From contig CP036272.1 of assembly GCA_007745635.1 (NCBI GenBank), positions 3,093,124 through 3,157,123 on the forward strand: 64,000 nt of DNA, written 5' to 3'. The number at the start of each line of letters is the position of its first letter. Position 1 is the stretch's first letter. The DNA comes from Stieleria bergensis. Lineage in GTDB: Bacteria > Planctomycetota > Planctomycetia > Pirellulales > Pirellulaceae. Below, piece by piece: positions 33,987 through 47,236 of this stretch. The position numbers and the translations under genes are program-made. The notes beneath the pieces were generated by a model that was given only the letters and a program-made list of their open reading frames with translations, was not told where the DNA came from and ran no database searches.

Positions 33987-34769
33987 TTAAACTGGCCCTT
34001 CGTCGACCATCGGCAGGTCTTCCAGACTCTCCAGGTGAAACAATGCCAGGAAGCGTTCGGTGGGAGAATAATGAGCGACCCGCTTTCCACTCTTCTCAGC
34101 TGGCTTGCGTTCGATCTCCAGCAGTCGGCGTCGCACCAGCTGATTGAGCAGCGCACCGCAGTCGCGTCCCCGCTGGTCTTGGACCGTTTGGGCCGTGATG
34201 CCAGGCTGGTAGGCAACCAACGCCAACACCTCGATCGCGGCCTGCGTCAGTCTGGCCTCGCGAACTTTTCCCAGGAACGAGCTGCGGATCTCTTCCACCT
34301 GCGGCGCGATGGTCAATCGAAACCCTTCGTCTTGTTCAACGATGCGAAAAGCCTGTTCGGCATCCTTGTAGGTCTGGTTCAGATCTTTGATCAGTGCAAC
34401 CACCTCGTCTGCACTGACATCACGCATCAGCCCGGCCAGTTTCTTTGCGGTGAAGCATTCGTTCTCTGGATGGCCGATAAACAGAGCCGCTTCGATGATT
34501 CCTGCTGGATGGACCTGTTCGGACTCGGTGGTGGGCGGCACTTCTTCAGCGGCCGCGTCCTCCTCGGTGGCTTCGTAGGATTCGGGCTCATCGGTGCTGG
34601 GTTCAGCAAACGATTCAGGATCATGAGCAGCGGCGGCGCGAGCATAGGCCGCGCCGAGATCGTCTAGCGAGATCGACTCCACGCCGTCCTCGTCGTCGAT
34701 ATTTTCTTCCCAGTCGCCTTCTTCCCACGGGTCATCGCCCCACTCTTCTTCGCTGTCGTCCTGACTCAT
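33987..34769 (-). CDS. scpB: Segregation and condensation protein B with acidic N-terminal extension
   Basis: ScpB is a winged-helix partner of SMC and ScpA in chromosome condensation. The 260-residue protein has the ScpB core from about residue 92 (HPAGIIEAALFIGHPENECFT, AYQPGITAQTVQDQRGRDCG, LVRRRLLEIERK, YSPTERFLALFHL). The first ~90 residues are highly acidic (EEEWGDDPWEEGDWEENIDDEDG) and not part of the usual fold. The ATG at 34769 was chosen; an ATG at 34787 is also possible. scpA is not adjacent. A small HNH gene lies upstream on the same strand. Confidence 0.9.
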   Translation of the reverse strand: MSQDDSEEEWGDDPWEEGDWEENIDDEDGVESISLDDLGAAYARAAAAHDPESFAEPSTDEPESYEATEEDAAAEEVPPTTESEQVHPAGIIEAALFIGHPENECFTAKKLAGLMRDVSADEVVALIKDLNQTYKDAEQAFRIVEQDEGFRLTIAPQVEEIRSSFLGKVREARLTQAAIEVLALVAYQPGITAQTVQDQRGRDCGALLNQLVRRRLLEIERKPAEKSGKRVAHYSPTERFLALFHLESLEDLPMVDEGPV

Positions 34770-34870
34770 GAGATTGGTTGGCTCCATTAAACAGGCAGGG
34801 CGGTGCCAGCAGGGCGGTGACGGGACGCTGAAAACGATGACCAATCCGCACGAGCGGCTCGATGGCCGAG

Positions 34871-35161
34871 TTATCGTTGACCGCTGACCCACTGAACGAA
34901 CTTGCTGATCTCGGGGTGAGCCAGCAGGAGGTCCAGTGTGTTGAAGTGTCGGCCAAGATCTTTCTCACGCGGTACCACGCGATGGATACAAAGGTGACAA
35001 TCATGGCAGACGTCGATGGTCGAGTTCATTTCGTCTCGCGTGAAACGTTTCTTGAACCAGCGATTCTTATGGCACGTCCGTGGGATCAGATGGTGGCGAG
35101 TGTTCCCGCGCCGCGTGACGCGTCCGCACATCACGCAGGGTTGGGAGCTTTCGTTCAACAT
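34871..35161 (-). CDS. Small HNH/zinc-finger type protein
   Basis: The 96-residue protein has two CxxC-type zinc knuckles (C9-x2-C12 and C52-x2-C55) and the HNH-like signature HHLIP (H23-H24) with CHDCHLCIH near residues 52-60. HNH proteins are metal-dependent nucleases in many contexts, but small stand-alone versions of this kind have no assigned role. It lies between scpB (101 bases downstream) and the nucleoside-type transporter (18 bases upstream in transcription), so it may be co-transcribed with the transporter. Confidence 0.75.
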   Translation of the reverse strand: MLNESSQPCVMCGRVTRRGNTRHHLIPRTCHKNRWFKKRFTRDEMNSTIDVCHDCHLCIHRVVPREKDLGRHFNTLDLLLAHPEISKFVQWVSGQR

Positions 35162-35179
35162 GAACCCGTCGTGGCGTGA

Positions 35180-36634
35180 TCAGCTCGATGCGTACGGATT
35201 GTCTGGGTTCAGTTCAATCATATCGTCTGAGTCCGCCGTTTCAGGGGCATCCTCGGAATCGTCATCGGCTACTGCGGTCGGTGATTTGTCCCAGAACAGT
35301 AGGACGAACAAGATCAGAACCACAGCAGCGAAACCGGCTGGTTTGAGCCACAATGGTTGCCACTCGATCGCTGCCAAAGCAGCATGGCGAGCGTCGCTGC
35401 GGGATGCGTTCAGTGTCTCCAGTTGTGTTTCCAAAGCTGACAACTTGGTGCTGTCGGTCTCTTCGCTGATCTGTTCGTTGAGGTCCTTGATGGAGTCATC
35501 GAGTTTTTGGACGATCTCGTTCTTGTCGATTGCGTCCTGTGTGGTGTGCTGTGTTTCAACTTGGCCAGCAGCCTGAGCACCGATCATCATCCCCAATCCA
35601 AGCGTCAGCATGACCAGCAAGCCTTGGGCTTGAGCGCGAATCTTTTTCGGTGCCTTTTGGTCCGTGTAAATCTGACCGGTGACAAAGAAGAAGTCATAAC
35701 AGATTCCGTGTACCACGACACCCAGGAAGATCATCCACTTGATCTCCGTTGGTGCACCAAAGGCGAACAGCAGGTATCGCAGGACCCATGTCAACATGCC
35801 GACAGCAAGCATCCATTTAACGCCCAGGCGGACGAAGAACAGTGGCATCACCAGCATGAAGAAGATTTCGGAAACCTGCCCCATCGACATGGTTGCTCCG
35901 ATTGGCATGCCACCGAGTTCAACGACGCGGGCCGCAATCTGGTAATAGAATGCCAGCGGAATACAGATCAACATCGATGCCAGAACGAACACCAAGTAAG
36001 ACGGGTTCTTTAGCAGCGACAGAGCATTCAGGCCAAAGAGTTCGCTAATGCGGACCGGTTCACCAGCGCCAACCGGTGGCGTTGAGGGCAAGACAAAACT
36101 GAACAGACCCAACGCGATCGCAGCACCGCCAGCCATGTAGAACATGCCGACGTTGGTTTCAATCTTGGCAAACGTTAGGGCAAAACCAGCGGCGATCCAA
36201 CCGATGGTGCCCAGCACACGAATCCCCGGGAACTGCCGTTCCGGATCCGTCATGTGCTTCATGGCAATCGTGTTGGTCAGCGCGAGTGTCGGATAATACG
36301 TTAACATGTAGCCGAGGAAGAATCCCCAGTTCAGTACGCCTGGTGACGGTGTATTGCCCTGCATCAGTTGTGCGGCAATCAGCATGATGGCCCCACCAAG
36401 TAAGTGCAGGATGGCAAGGACTTTTTGTGCCGAGAAAAAGCGGTCGGCAATCAAGCCAACAAACAGAGGGGTCACTAAGCCGGCGATGGGGCCCACCGAA
36501 TAGGTGTTGCCAATATCGGTCGGTTTAAAGCCAATGGTTCCCAGATAACCAGGTGCGGTGACGTACCAAGCCCCCCAGACAAAGAACTGGAGGAACATCA
36601 TGATGGAGAGGCGAACGCGTACCGAGGTGTCCAT
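35180..36634 (-). CDS. MFS transporter, nucleoside:H+ symporter-like
   Basis: The 484-residue protein has about twelve membrane helices. Its N-terminus ([23 protein letters not shown]) and [23 protein letters not shown] fit the nucleoside H+ symporter (NupG/XapB) branch of the MFS. Between the last two helices, at about residues 365-430, lies a ~65-residue hydrophilic, heptad-like insert ([38 protein letters not shown]). The C-terminus is acidic. It is the first gene of a possible minus-strand unit with the HNH gene and scpB. Substrates are probably nucleosides or small polar molecules, by family only. Confidence 0.85.
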   Translation of the reverse strand: MDTSVRVRLSIMMFLQFFVWGAWYVTAPGYLGTIGFKPTDIGNTYSVGPIAGLVTPLFVGLIADRFFSAQKVLAILHLLGGAIMLIAAQLMQGNTPSPGVLNWGFFLGYMLTYYPTLALTNTIAMKHMTDPERQFPGIRVLGTIGWIAAGFALTFAKIETNVGMFYMAGGAAIALGLFSFVLPSTPPVGAGEPVRISELFGLNALSLLKNPSYLVFVLASMLICIPLAFYYQIAARVVELGGMPIGATMSMGQVSEIFFMLVMPLFFVRLGVKWMLAVGMLTWVLRYLLFAFGAPTEIKWMIFLGVVVHGICYDFFFVTGQIYTDQKAPKKIRAQAQGLLVMLTLGLGMMIGAQAAGQVETQHTTQDAIDKNEIVQKLDDSIKDLNEQISEETDSTKLSALETQLETLNASRSDARHAALAAIEWQPLWLKPAGFAAVVLILFVLLFWDKSPTAVADDDSEDAPETADSDDMIELNPDNPYASS

Positions 36635-37125
36635 GGCGGAGTCTGCTTGAAATCGAATCGTGGAGGGAAAATCGTCGGTTGTGAATTTCTACGGTGCACA
36701 TCTTCTTGCTTTCTTTGCACTGAATCAACATTGCCAACAAAGAAAATCCAAAATCTGTACTAAAACTGCAGGCACAATTGGCGGATCATCCCCACAAGTC
36801 ATCAAGTCGCAGCCATTTAATGGCAGCCAGGGGGATGCCCGGCGACAGCAGGTGCCGGCCGCCGTCGGTTGAGGCCGCCTGGCAGGCAGCGCTTCGCCAC
36901 CACGCGCTTGCGGCGGTTAGGTTGGCGGTTTACTGCTTGTTTGATGACGGTCTGCACGGATTCGTGAACCCCAAATCCAGCCGCCTAGGCAGTCCTTCCG
37001 GGCCAATGCGGAAAAAATCGGTCGAACAGAGGGGATTTTCCGGTTCTGTCTCCTACGCAAACCGGTAGTTGATTTGCTATCCTTCCGCAAATTTGCTTGA
37101 GGTTCCGCCTTCACTGGAAAACGAC
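36635..37125. other. Divergent intergenic region between MFS transporter and carB
   Basis: This 491-base stretch presumably contains both promoters. An AT-rich patch lies at 36700-36780. GC-rich imperfect stems occur at 36820-36920. No RNA gene or known riboswitch was recognised. The frame continuing upstream of carB to 37069 starts from a TTG and is not taken as coding. Confidence 0.45.
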
Positions 37126-40362
<3,237 letters not shown>

Positions 40363-40380
40363 TCCACCGCCACAGCATTC

Positions 40381-40407
40381 GTAGGGTGCCGTGCTTGCAC
40401 GCACCAA
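40381..40407 (+). repeat. Dispersed GTAGGGTGCCGTGCTTGCAC element
   Basis: This ~27-bp partly palindromic element recurs in the window at 14954-14981, 16148-16170 and, inverted, at 26613-26630, 42107-42134 and 44024-44044. The core is TAGGGTGCCGTGCTTGCACG followed by CACCAA. Confidence 0.75.
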
Positions 40408-40570
40408 TGCCCCAGAAACCATACGATTGCACGCACCAACACCCGACTGCGGAGTGCCTGAACCGCTGACAACGTGCTACACTTCTGTGAAACCTTCGTT
40501 TTTAGAATTGAAATGGAATCAGCGGTGCCCTGCCGCTGCTACCTGCGTCAGAGGAACTTAGAGCACCAAC

Positions 40571-41983
40571 ATGGATTTTGATCCCAGTTCGTTTCGCCTG
40601 TTGGTTGTTGATAACGAAGCCGCCCACGCTCGGGCGATGATGGAGAGCCTAGAGAAAGTCGGTTACCGGTGCACCGTCGCCACCAGTGGGCCAGAGGCTG
40701 CGACCCTGATCGCTCGTGACACCTACGACATCGTAATCACCGACATGGTGATGAACGATGTTGATGGCATGAAGGTGCTGGGGCTGGCCAGAAAACACCT
40801 GCCTGATGCGGAAGTGGTCATGGTGACCGGCCATGCCACCGTGCCGATCGCTGTCGAAGCGATGCAGAAGGGTGCATTCAACTTCTTGGAAAAGCCGATC
40901 ACGCCCAATCGCTTGCGGGCGATTGTTGAAAAGGCTGCTGGAGCGGTTGATCTGCGGCGGCAGAACACGGAGTTGATGTCGCGGCTGGACAAGCAATACG
41001 GCTTTGAGAGCATCATCTATTCCAGCAAGGAGATGCAGGAGGTCATTGATCGCTTGCGACGCATTGCAGCCACGGATGCCACCGTGCTGATCACGGGCGA
41101 AAACGGCACCGGAAAGGAAGTGGTTGCTCAGGCGATTCATCAGAATAGTCCCCGCCGGAATAAGCCCATTGTGGCGATCAATACCGGGGCGATCGCAGAG
41201 AATCTGGTGGAGAGTGAACTCTTCGGTCACGTCCGAGGATCGTTCACCGGCGCCGATGCCGATCGTGTTGGCGCTTTTGAATACGCCAACGGTGGAACGC
41301 TGTTCTTGGATGAAGTCGGTGACATGCCGCTGAGCACGCAAATCAAATTGCTGCGTGTGTTGGAAGAGAATAAAATCACCCGCGTCGGCGACAACAAAGC
41401 GATCAATGTGAATGTTCGCTTGGTTTCAGCGACCAATCGCCCGTTGGAGGACATGGTCGAGGCGGGCACGTTCCGCAGCGATTTGTATTTCCGTTTGAAA
41501 GTCGTGACGGTCGGCTTGCCTCCGTTGCGAGAACGGCCCGAGGATGTGATTCCATTGATGGATCACTTTCGGAAGATGTTTCTGCGGCGACATGACAAGC
41601 CCTCGGCGAACTTTTCGCCTGCGGTGCGCAAGCGGTTCTCTGCCTATCAATGGCCGGGGAATGTTCGCGAGCTGCGAAACTTCGTTGAGATGATGGTGGT
41701 CCTGGACACCGATAGCGTGCTCGATATCGATGACTTGCCACCGGAGTTGGCCGAGGCGGACGATGCACTGCCACAGGAAGTGCCCGAGAAACTTGACTTC
41801 GACGCTTCGATCTCAAACGAATTGATCGGTCAAAAGTTGAGCGTCATCGAGCGTTGGGCGATTGAGAAAACGCTGGAGATGACCAACGACAATCGCGAAG
41901 AGGCCGCTAAGATTCTCGGGATTGGTGCGCGAACGCTGTACCGGCGCCTCGATCAGTACAAGAAAGACGAAGAAGACGCGTAG
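40571..41983 (+). CDS. NtrC-family sigma54-dependent response regulator
   Basis: The 470-residue protein has a receiver domain (residues ~8-120, phospho-acceptor D58 in DIVITDMVM, T86, K108). The AAA+ domain has Walker A GENGTGKE, Walker B GTLFLDEVGDM and sensor RLVSATNRPL, and the C-terminal Fis-type helix-turn-helix has NREEAAKILGIGARTLYRRL. It should activate sigma54 promoters when phosphorylated. The sigma54-contacting loop reads GSFTGA instead of the consensus GAFTGA, and the first acidic pocket is DN instead of DD. No histidine kinase is adjacent, so it is an orphan here. An AGAGGAAC lies about 15-20 bases before the start. Confidence 0.95.
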   Translation: MDFDPSSFRLLVVDNEAAHARAMMESLEKVGYRCTVATSGPEAATLIARDTYDIVITDMVMNDVDGMKVLGLARKHLPDAEVVMVTGHATVPIAVEAMQKGAFNFLEKPITPNRLRAIVEKAAGAVDLRRQNTELMSRLDKQYGFESIIYSSKEMQEVIDRLRRIAATDATVLITGENGTGKEVVAQAIHQNSPRRNKPIVAINTGAIAENLVESELFGHVRGSFTGADADRVGAFEYANGGTLFLDEVGDMPLSTQIKLLRVLEENKITRVGDNKAINVNVRLVSATNRPLEDMVEAGTFRSDLYFRLKVVTVGLPPLRERPEDVIPLMDHFRKMFLRRHDKPSANFSPAVRKRFSAYQWPGNVRELRNFVEMMVVLDTDSVLDIDDLPPELAEADDALPQEVPEKLDFDASISNELIGQKLSVIERWAIEKTLEMTNDNREEAAKILGIGARTLYRRLDQYKKDEEDA

Positions 41984-42161
41984 CAACTGCGCCACCATCC
42001 GGAGCCTGTCGCTCTGTGACAGCGGCACGCACCAATGTGCGGAAAAGGATTGGGGCAACGAGTCAGAACGCCGTGTGTCCCTTGGCCGGTTCGGCAGAGA
42101 CGTTTTTTGGTGCGTGCAAGCACGGCAGGCTACGTTTTTTGGCTTTCGTCACGCCCTTTAG

Positions 42162-43355
<1,194 letters not shown>

Positions 43356-43367
43356 CATCTAACACAG

Positions 43368-44015
43368 CCGCTCCCGCTTGCGGGAGCGGTTTCGTTGTGG
43401 CTGCTTGCGGTTGGCGTTGCCAACCACTTCACCCTCACCTCGCTTAGGCTCGACTCTCCCGCAAGCGGGAGAGTGCAGTCAACGGTTGCTTCAGCAAACC
43501 CCTCCTGCTTGAGCGAGGGTCGGCCGGTTTGCGGTGGTAGCGCGCTGGTGAGTGTGCTGAGTTGCAAGGCGGTGGCAATGGTTGTTTCAATGGCCGGCCG
43601 GGAGCGGTTTCGTTGTGGCTGCTTGCAGTTGGCGTTGCCAACCGCTTCACCCTCACCTCGCTTAGGCTCGACTCTCCCGCAAGCGGGAGAGTTCAGTCAA
43701 CGAATGGTCAACGGTTTCGTTGTGGCTGCTTGCAGTTGGCGTTGCCAACCACTTTACCCTCACCTCGCTCAGGCTCGACTCTCCCGCAAGCGGGAGAGTG
43801 CAGTCAACGAATGGTCAACGGTTTCGTTGTGGCTGGCTGGCGGTTGGCGTTGCCAACCACTTCACCCTCACCTCGCCTAGGCTCGACTCTCCCGCAAGCG
43901 GGAGAGTTCAGTCAACGAATGGTCAACGGTTTCGTTGTGGCTGCTTGCGGTTGGCGTTGCCAACCGCTTTACCCTCACCTCGCTTAGGCTCGACTCTCCC
44001 GCAAGCGGGAGAGTG
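43368..44015 (+). repeat. REP-like tandem array of ~107-bp units
   Basis: Five copies of the CTCCCGC/GCGGGAG palindrome occur, with the same GACTCTCCCGC position at 43452, 43670, 43777, 43885 and 43992. The last four are spaced 107-108 bases. Each unit also carries a GGTTGGCG-TTGCCAACC palindrome and ends AGTCAACGAATGGTCAACGG. A variant first unit begins at the palindrome 43368-43389, just past the IS110 transposase. Long open frames through it are due to the repeat, not to genes. Confidence 0.9.
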
Positions 44016-44111
44016 CAGTTTTTTTGGTGCGTGCAAGCACGGCATCCCGCGTGGGCTTTGCCGCGGTGCACAAGCATCCGGGCCGATCGTTGCTGCCGGT
44101 AAGCTGAGGGC

Positions 44112-45602
44112 TTACACGTCGCTTGGCATGGGAACTTTGTAGTCCGGGTTGTTGGGATCCTTCAGCAACTTGTTGGCTTGATCAGCCAGGGCGCCGGTGA
44201 AACGCTCTGTCTTGGCATCAAACTCAAGGGCCGGGCCGAGTACGTACTTGGCATCACTCTTGGTCAGTCCCACGCCGTCGGCCAAGATGCTGTGGAGTTT
44301 GCCAAAGTGCTCTTGAGCATCGGCGTTGCCGCCAAACTCGCTGGCGTTCTTACTGAATTCAACTTCTTTGCCCAGGCGATATGAGTTGTTCATCATGTGC
44401 CCCAAGACGCATCCGTAATGCGCGTCCAACGCATTGCCGTTGGCCATGTTGGGGTCACCGGCGCGAACCGCAGCAATGAAGGATTTCCAGTTGCCGCCAG
44501 GTGTGATGTCACCGGATTCTAGTTTGAGCGGTTCTGGCTGGGAAGCGCCTGGACGCAGGATCTTATAGTTGCCTTCACCGGTGATCACACTGCCGTCTTC
44601 CAGGTAGTACTCGTTGTACACTTGGTGCTTGTAGCCTTTGTAATTGACGTTGCGCACATTGAAGAAGACCATTTGGCCGTTGGGGTACTCGGCCATTGCA
44701 AACATGCTGTTTGGCGTTTCACCTTGGTCACCCCATTGCATTCGACCTCCGATTGCCATCGCTCGTGTCGGGTGGGTCTGATCATCATCGATGGCCCAGC
44801 GAGCAACGTCCAACTGGTGGGTCCCTTGATTGTTCAAGTCGCCATTGCCTGATGGCCAGAACCAGTGCCAATTGTAGGGAACATAGTTAGCATGGTACTG
44901 AGGAATCACAGCTGGCCCTTTCCAGTGATCCCAGTTCAGATCGGCAGGCGGATCAGTCAGGGGCTTTTGGCCGATGCCGTTGCGCGGTTTGCAGCAATAG
45001 CCGTAGGCGATTTTCAATCGAGGCAGCTTTCCAGTTTTCAGAGCTTGGTGCAGGCCTGCAATACCAGCGTTACTACGCCGCTGGGTGCCGTGCTGAATGA
45101 CGACACCGTATTTCTTTTGAGCTTCGACAACCGAGCGGCCTTCGGTGATATCGTGGCTCATGGGTTTTTCGACATACACGTGCTTGCCAGCCTGGGCTCC
45201 CCAGATGGTTAGCAACGAGTGCCAGTGGTTTGGGGTGGCAATCGAAATGGCGTCCAATGACTTGTCGTCAAGCGCTTTTCGCAAGTCATCCAGGCCCACG
45301 GTGGTCAGCTTTGGATCACGCTTGCTAAGGCTGTTCATGGTCCGCTCGAGCACCTTGCTCGCGGGATCGACAACGTAGGCAAGTTCGACATTGGGTGAAC
45401 CTCGCCAGCCACTAATGTGTGATTGGCCACGGCCATTGAGGCCTGCCACGGCAATGCGAACGCGATCATTGGCACCAGCGATCTGCCCACTGGCTTTGGT
45501 GCCCATGATGATCAGGCTACCGCCGGCGAGGAATCCACCCGCCTTGGTCGTGGTCTTTAAGAAGTCACGTCGGTTGTTTTGCTTGGTTCGTTGGTTTGTC
45601 AT
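44112..45602 (-). CDS. Gfo/Idh/MocA-family oxidoreductase, Tat-exported
   Basis: From the ATG at 45602 the protein has 496 residues and starts with a Tat signal (RRDFLKTTTKAGGFLAGGSL). The Rossmann start is VRIAVAGLNGRGQSHISG. The conserved lysine of the family lies in HVYVEKPMSHDITEG, and the substrate domain contains NHWHSLLTIW and GNGDLNNQGTHQLDVARWA. These NAD(P)-dependent enzymes oxidise or reduce sugars and inositols; exported versions are typical of planctomycetes and often bind their cofactor during export. The frame stays open far upstream (to 46166), but that part overlaps the divergent gene and has no family match. Confidence 0.92.
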   Translation of the reverse strand: MTNQRTKQNNRRDFLKTTTKAGGFLAGGSLIIMGTKASGQIAGANDRVRIAVAGLNGRGQSHISGWRGSPNVELAYVVDPASKVLERTMNSLSKRDPKLTTVGLDDLRKALDDKSLDAISIATPNHWHSLLTIWGAQAGKHVYVEKPMSHDITEGRSVVEAQKKYGVVIQHGTQRRSNAGIAGLHQALKTGKLPRLKIAYGYCCKPRNGIGQKPLTDPPADLNWDHWKGPAVIPQYHANYVPYNWHWFWPSGNGDLNNQGTHQLDVARWAIDDDQTHPTRAMAIGGRMQWGDQGETPNSMFAMAEYPNGQMVFFNVRNVNYKGYKHQVYNEYYLEDGSVITGEGNYKILRPGASQPEPLKLESGDITPGGNWKSFIAAVRAGDPNMANGNALDAHYGCVLGHMMNNSYRLGKEVEFSKNASEFGGNADAQEHFGKLHSILADGVGLTKSDAKYVLGPALEFDAKTERFTGALADQANKLLKDPNNPDYKVPMPSDV

Positions 45603-45981
45603 GTTGAAACGGTGGGGAATCAAAGGAGGGTAAACGGTGATCAAGCACCTGCAGGTGTTCGATGGCTGTTGGTGACACAACCATCCGCTGGTGACCGAGA
45701 ACAGACAATCGTAACAGGTCTGGCCACAGTTTTCCGGATTGGCAGGCGGATTGGCTCTCTGGAGCCAAAAAAACACCCGTTTTGGGCCGATTTGTTGGCA
45801 CGCTGTCGCGGTGCGATGATGATCGTTCAGACTGTCCATCGCTCCGCCGAGGCTGAAAGACTTCAATCTGCACAAAGCTGGTTTGGATGGCCAAATTCTG
45901 GAGATAGAGTTGAACAGGAGCGGTGGGCGCGTTTGGCCCGACGCTGGTTTTCCTCCATCGGTTACTGCAATCTGGCGGGTC
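45603..45981. other. Divergent intergenic region
   Basis: This 379-base region lies between the oxidoreductase and the secreted-protein gene. It probably holds both promoters. Nothing else is recognised, and the open frames here are continuations of the flanking genes. Confidence 0.4.
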
Positions 45982-46941
45982 ATGATGAGAACACTGCAAA
46001 ACGTGATTGCCTTGCAGGCTTTTTCGCCCGCGATGCCAAACGGCTGGCGGTTGTGCCTAGCTGGTTTGCTGCTGCTGATCAGTTTGCCAAGCGATGTCGA
46101 AGCACAGCATGGAACACGGTTGCGTTCACCGGGTTCCAGGGGACGACCGAACAACGTCCGGTACAATCAGGGGCGGCATGGTGGTGGCCGACCGGTGCAA
46201 TTGCCAGCCTATCCTGGCGGAGGGAACTGGTCTCCAGATTGGGGCAACGGTGTAAATTACCCCGGCTACTATGATCCGATGATGTGGGCTTACGGATGGG
46301 ATCAAGGCAACTCCTACGAAGGCCTGCCGACCAGCAGTGTGCGTGTGCATACCCCAGGTTTTTCCCTGAACGTCAATGGCAGCAGTCAGTTGCCACCACG
46401 CACGCCGTTAGAACGAGTGCCTTATCAGCCTTGGGCAAACAACCCGCCGATTGGCAATGACGCTTGGCTGCAGCCGGCACAGAGATCGGCACAGAGTTCG
46501 GCGCCCGCACCTGCGAATCGTCTGCCCCCAGCCAACGCGTCGCGGCCATCGATTCCCGATCTGACTCCGTCCCACAATCCGGAGCACTTAAGTTCATCGC
46601 CGAGCGATTTGGATCGCTTGCCCAGAAGCACGCGTGATTCGTCGTACAACTTTGACGGCCAGGCCCTGGAAGCTTCAACGCGGTTGCTAGAACTGTCTTT
46701 GCGCCATCGCGATCCAAGCGGCAAATGGAGGCTGTACCTCAGGCTTGATGCGGTGATCGAATCCGCGATGACACGGGACATCGATGGCGACGTGAATCTG
46801 GCTTTAGAGCGATTCGAAACCATCATGAGTGAACCCAGCTGGAAATCGGTACAAGACGTCGGCGGTTTTAGGCAGACGCTGAATCTGCTCCGTCAATGGA
46901 CTGGCAAATACCCACAGAATCCGCCGGCAGCGATTGAATAG
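45982..46941 (+). CDS. Secreted protein with C-terminal GFRQT module
   Basis: No family was recognised. From the ATG at 45982 it has 319 residues; the ATG at 46033 gives a cleaner signal peptide (WRLCLAGLLLLISLPSDVEA). The middle is Gly/Tyr/Pro/Arg-rich (PAYPGGGNWSPDWGNG, YYDPMMWAYGWDQ) and probably disordered. The last ~85 residues are helical (RLLELSLRHRDPSGKWRLYL, RFETIMSEPSWKSV, GFRQTLNLLRQWTGKYP) and resemble the C-terminus of the protein at 32696-33667. Two unlinked members in one window suggest a lineage-specific secreted family. Confidence 0.72.
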   Translation: MMRTLQNVIALQAFSPAMPNGWRLCLAGLLLLISLPSDVEAQHGTRLRSPGSRGRPNNVRYNQGRHGGGRPVQLPAYPGGGNWSPDWGNGVNYPGYYDPMMWAYGWDQGNSYEGLPTSSVRVHTPGFSLNVNGSSQLPPRTPLERVPYQPWANNPPIGNDAWLQPAQRSAQSSAPAPANRLPPANASRPSIPDLTPSHNPEHLSSSPSDLDRLPRSTRDSSYNFDGQALEASTRLLELSLRHRDPSGKWRLYLRLDAVIESAMTRDIDGDVNLALERFETIMSEPSWKSVQDVGGFRQTLNLLRQWTGKYPQNPPAAIE

Positions 46942-46992
46942 CTGGATGAGCTCTGGGCATCGTTTGATGCTGATCTGGTCGCCGCTGCGATC

Positions 46993-47037
46993 GCCCAGGC
47001 GGTGAACGCCCAGGCGGTGAACGCCCAGGCGGTGCAC
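46993..47037 (+). repeat. 15-bp tandem repeat x3
   Basis: GCCCAGGCGGTGAAC occurs three times in tandem (the last with one change) in the gap before the glycosyltransferase gene. Confidence 0.9.
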
Positions 47038-47236
47038 GACGCGAGCACTCAATGTCCTATCGTGTCGTTTCACGCCGCTTATCCAGTGCGTCCGACATGC
47101 GGTGGGTGCTTGCAAGTTTGGGGAGTTCAGTTAAGGTAAAACCGTCGATCCAGTCATCATCGCCGAGCCCACGTTGGCGCGGATCGCGACGGAACCCTGG
47201 CTCTCTCTTGTCCCCGCGATTTCCCAAAGGCGTCCC

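Noticed and set aside
43395-44142. Three overlapping 140-160-codon frames downstream of the IS110 transposase
   Set aside because: They translate the 107-bp array in different phases; no start signals and no protein family.
45603-46166. 188-residue N-terminal extension of the Gfo/Idh/MocA gene
   Set aside because: It overlaps the divergent secreted-protein gene and would bury the Tat signal inside the protein.
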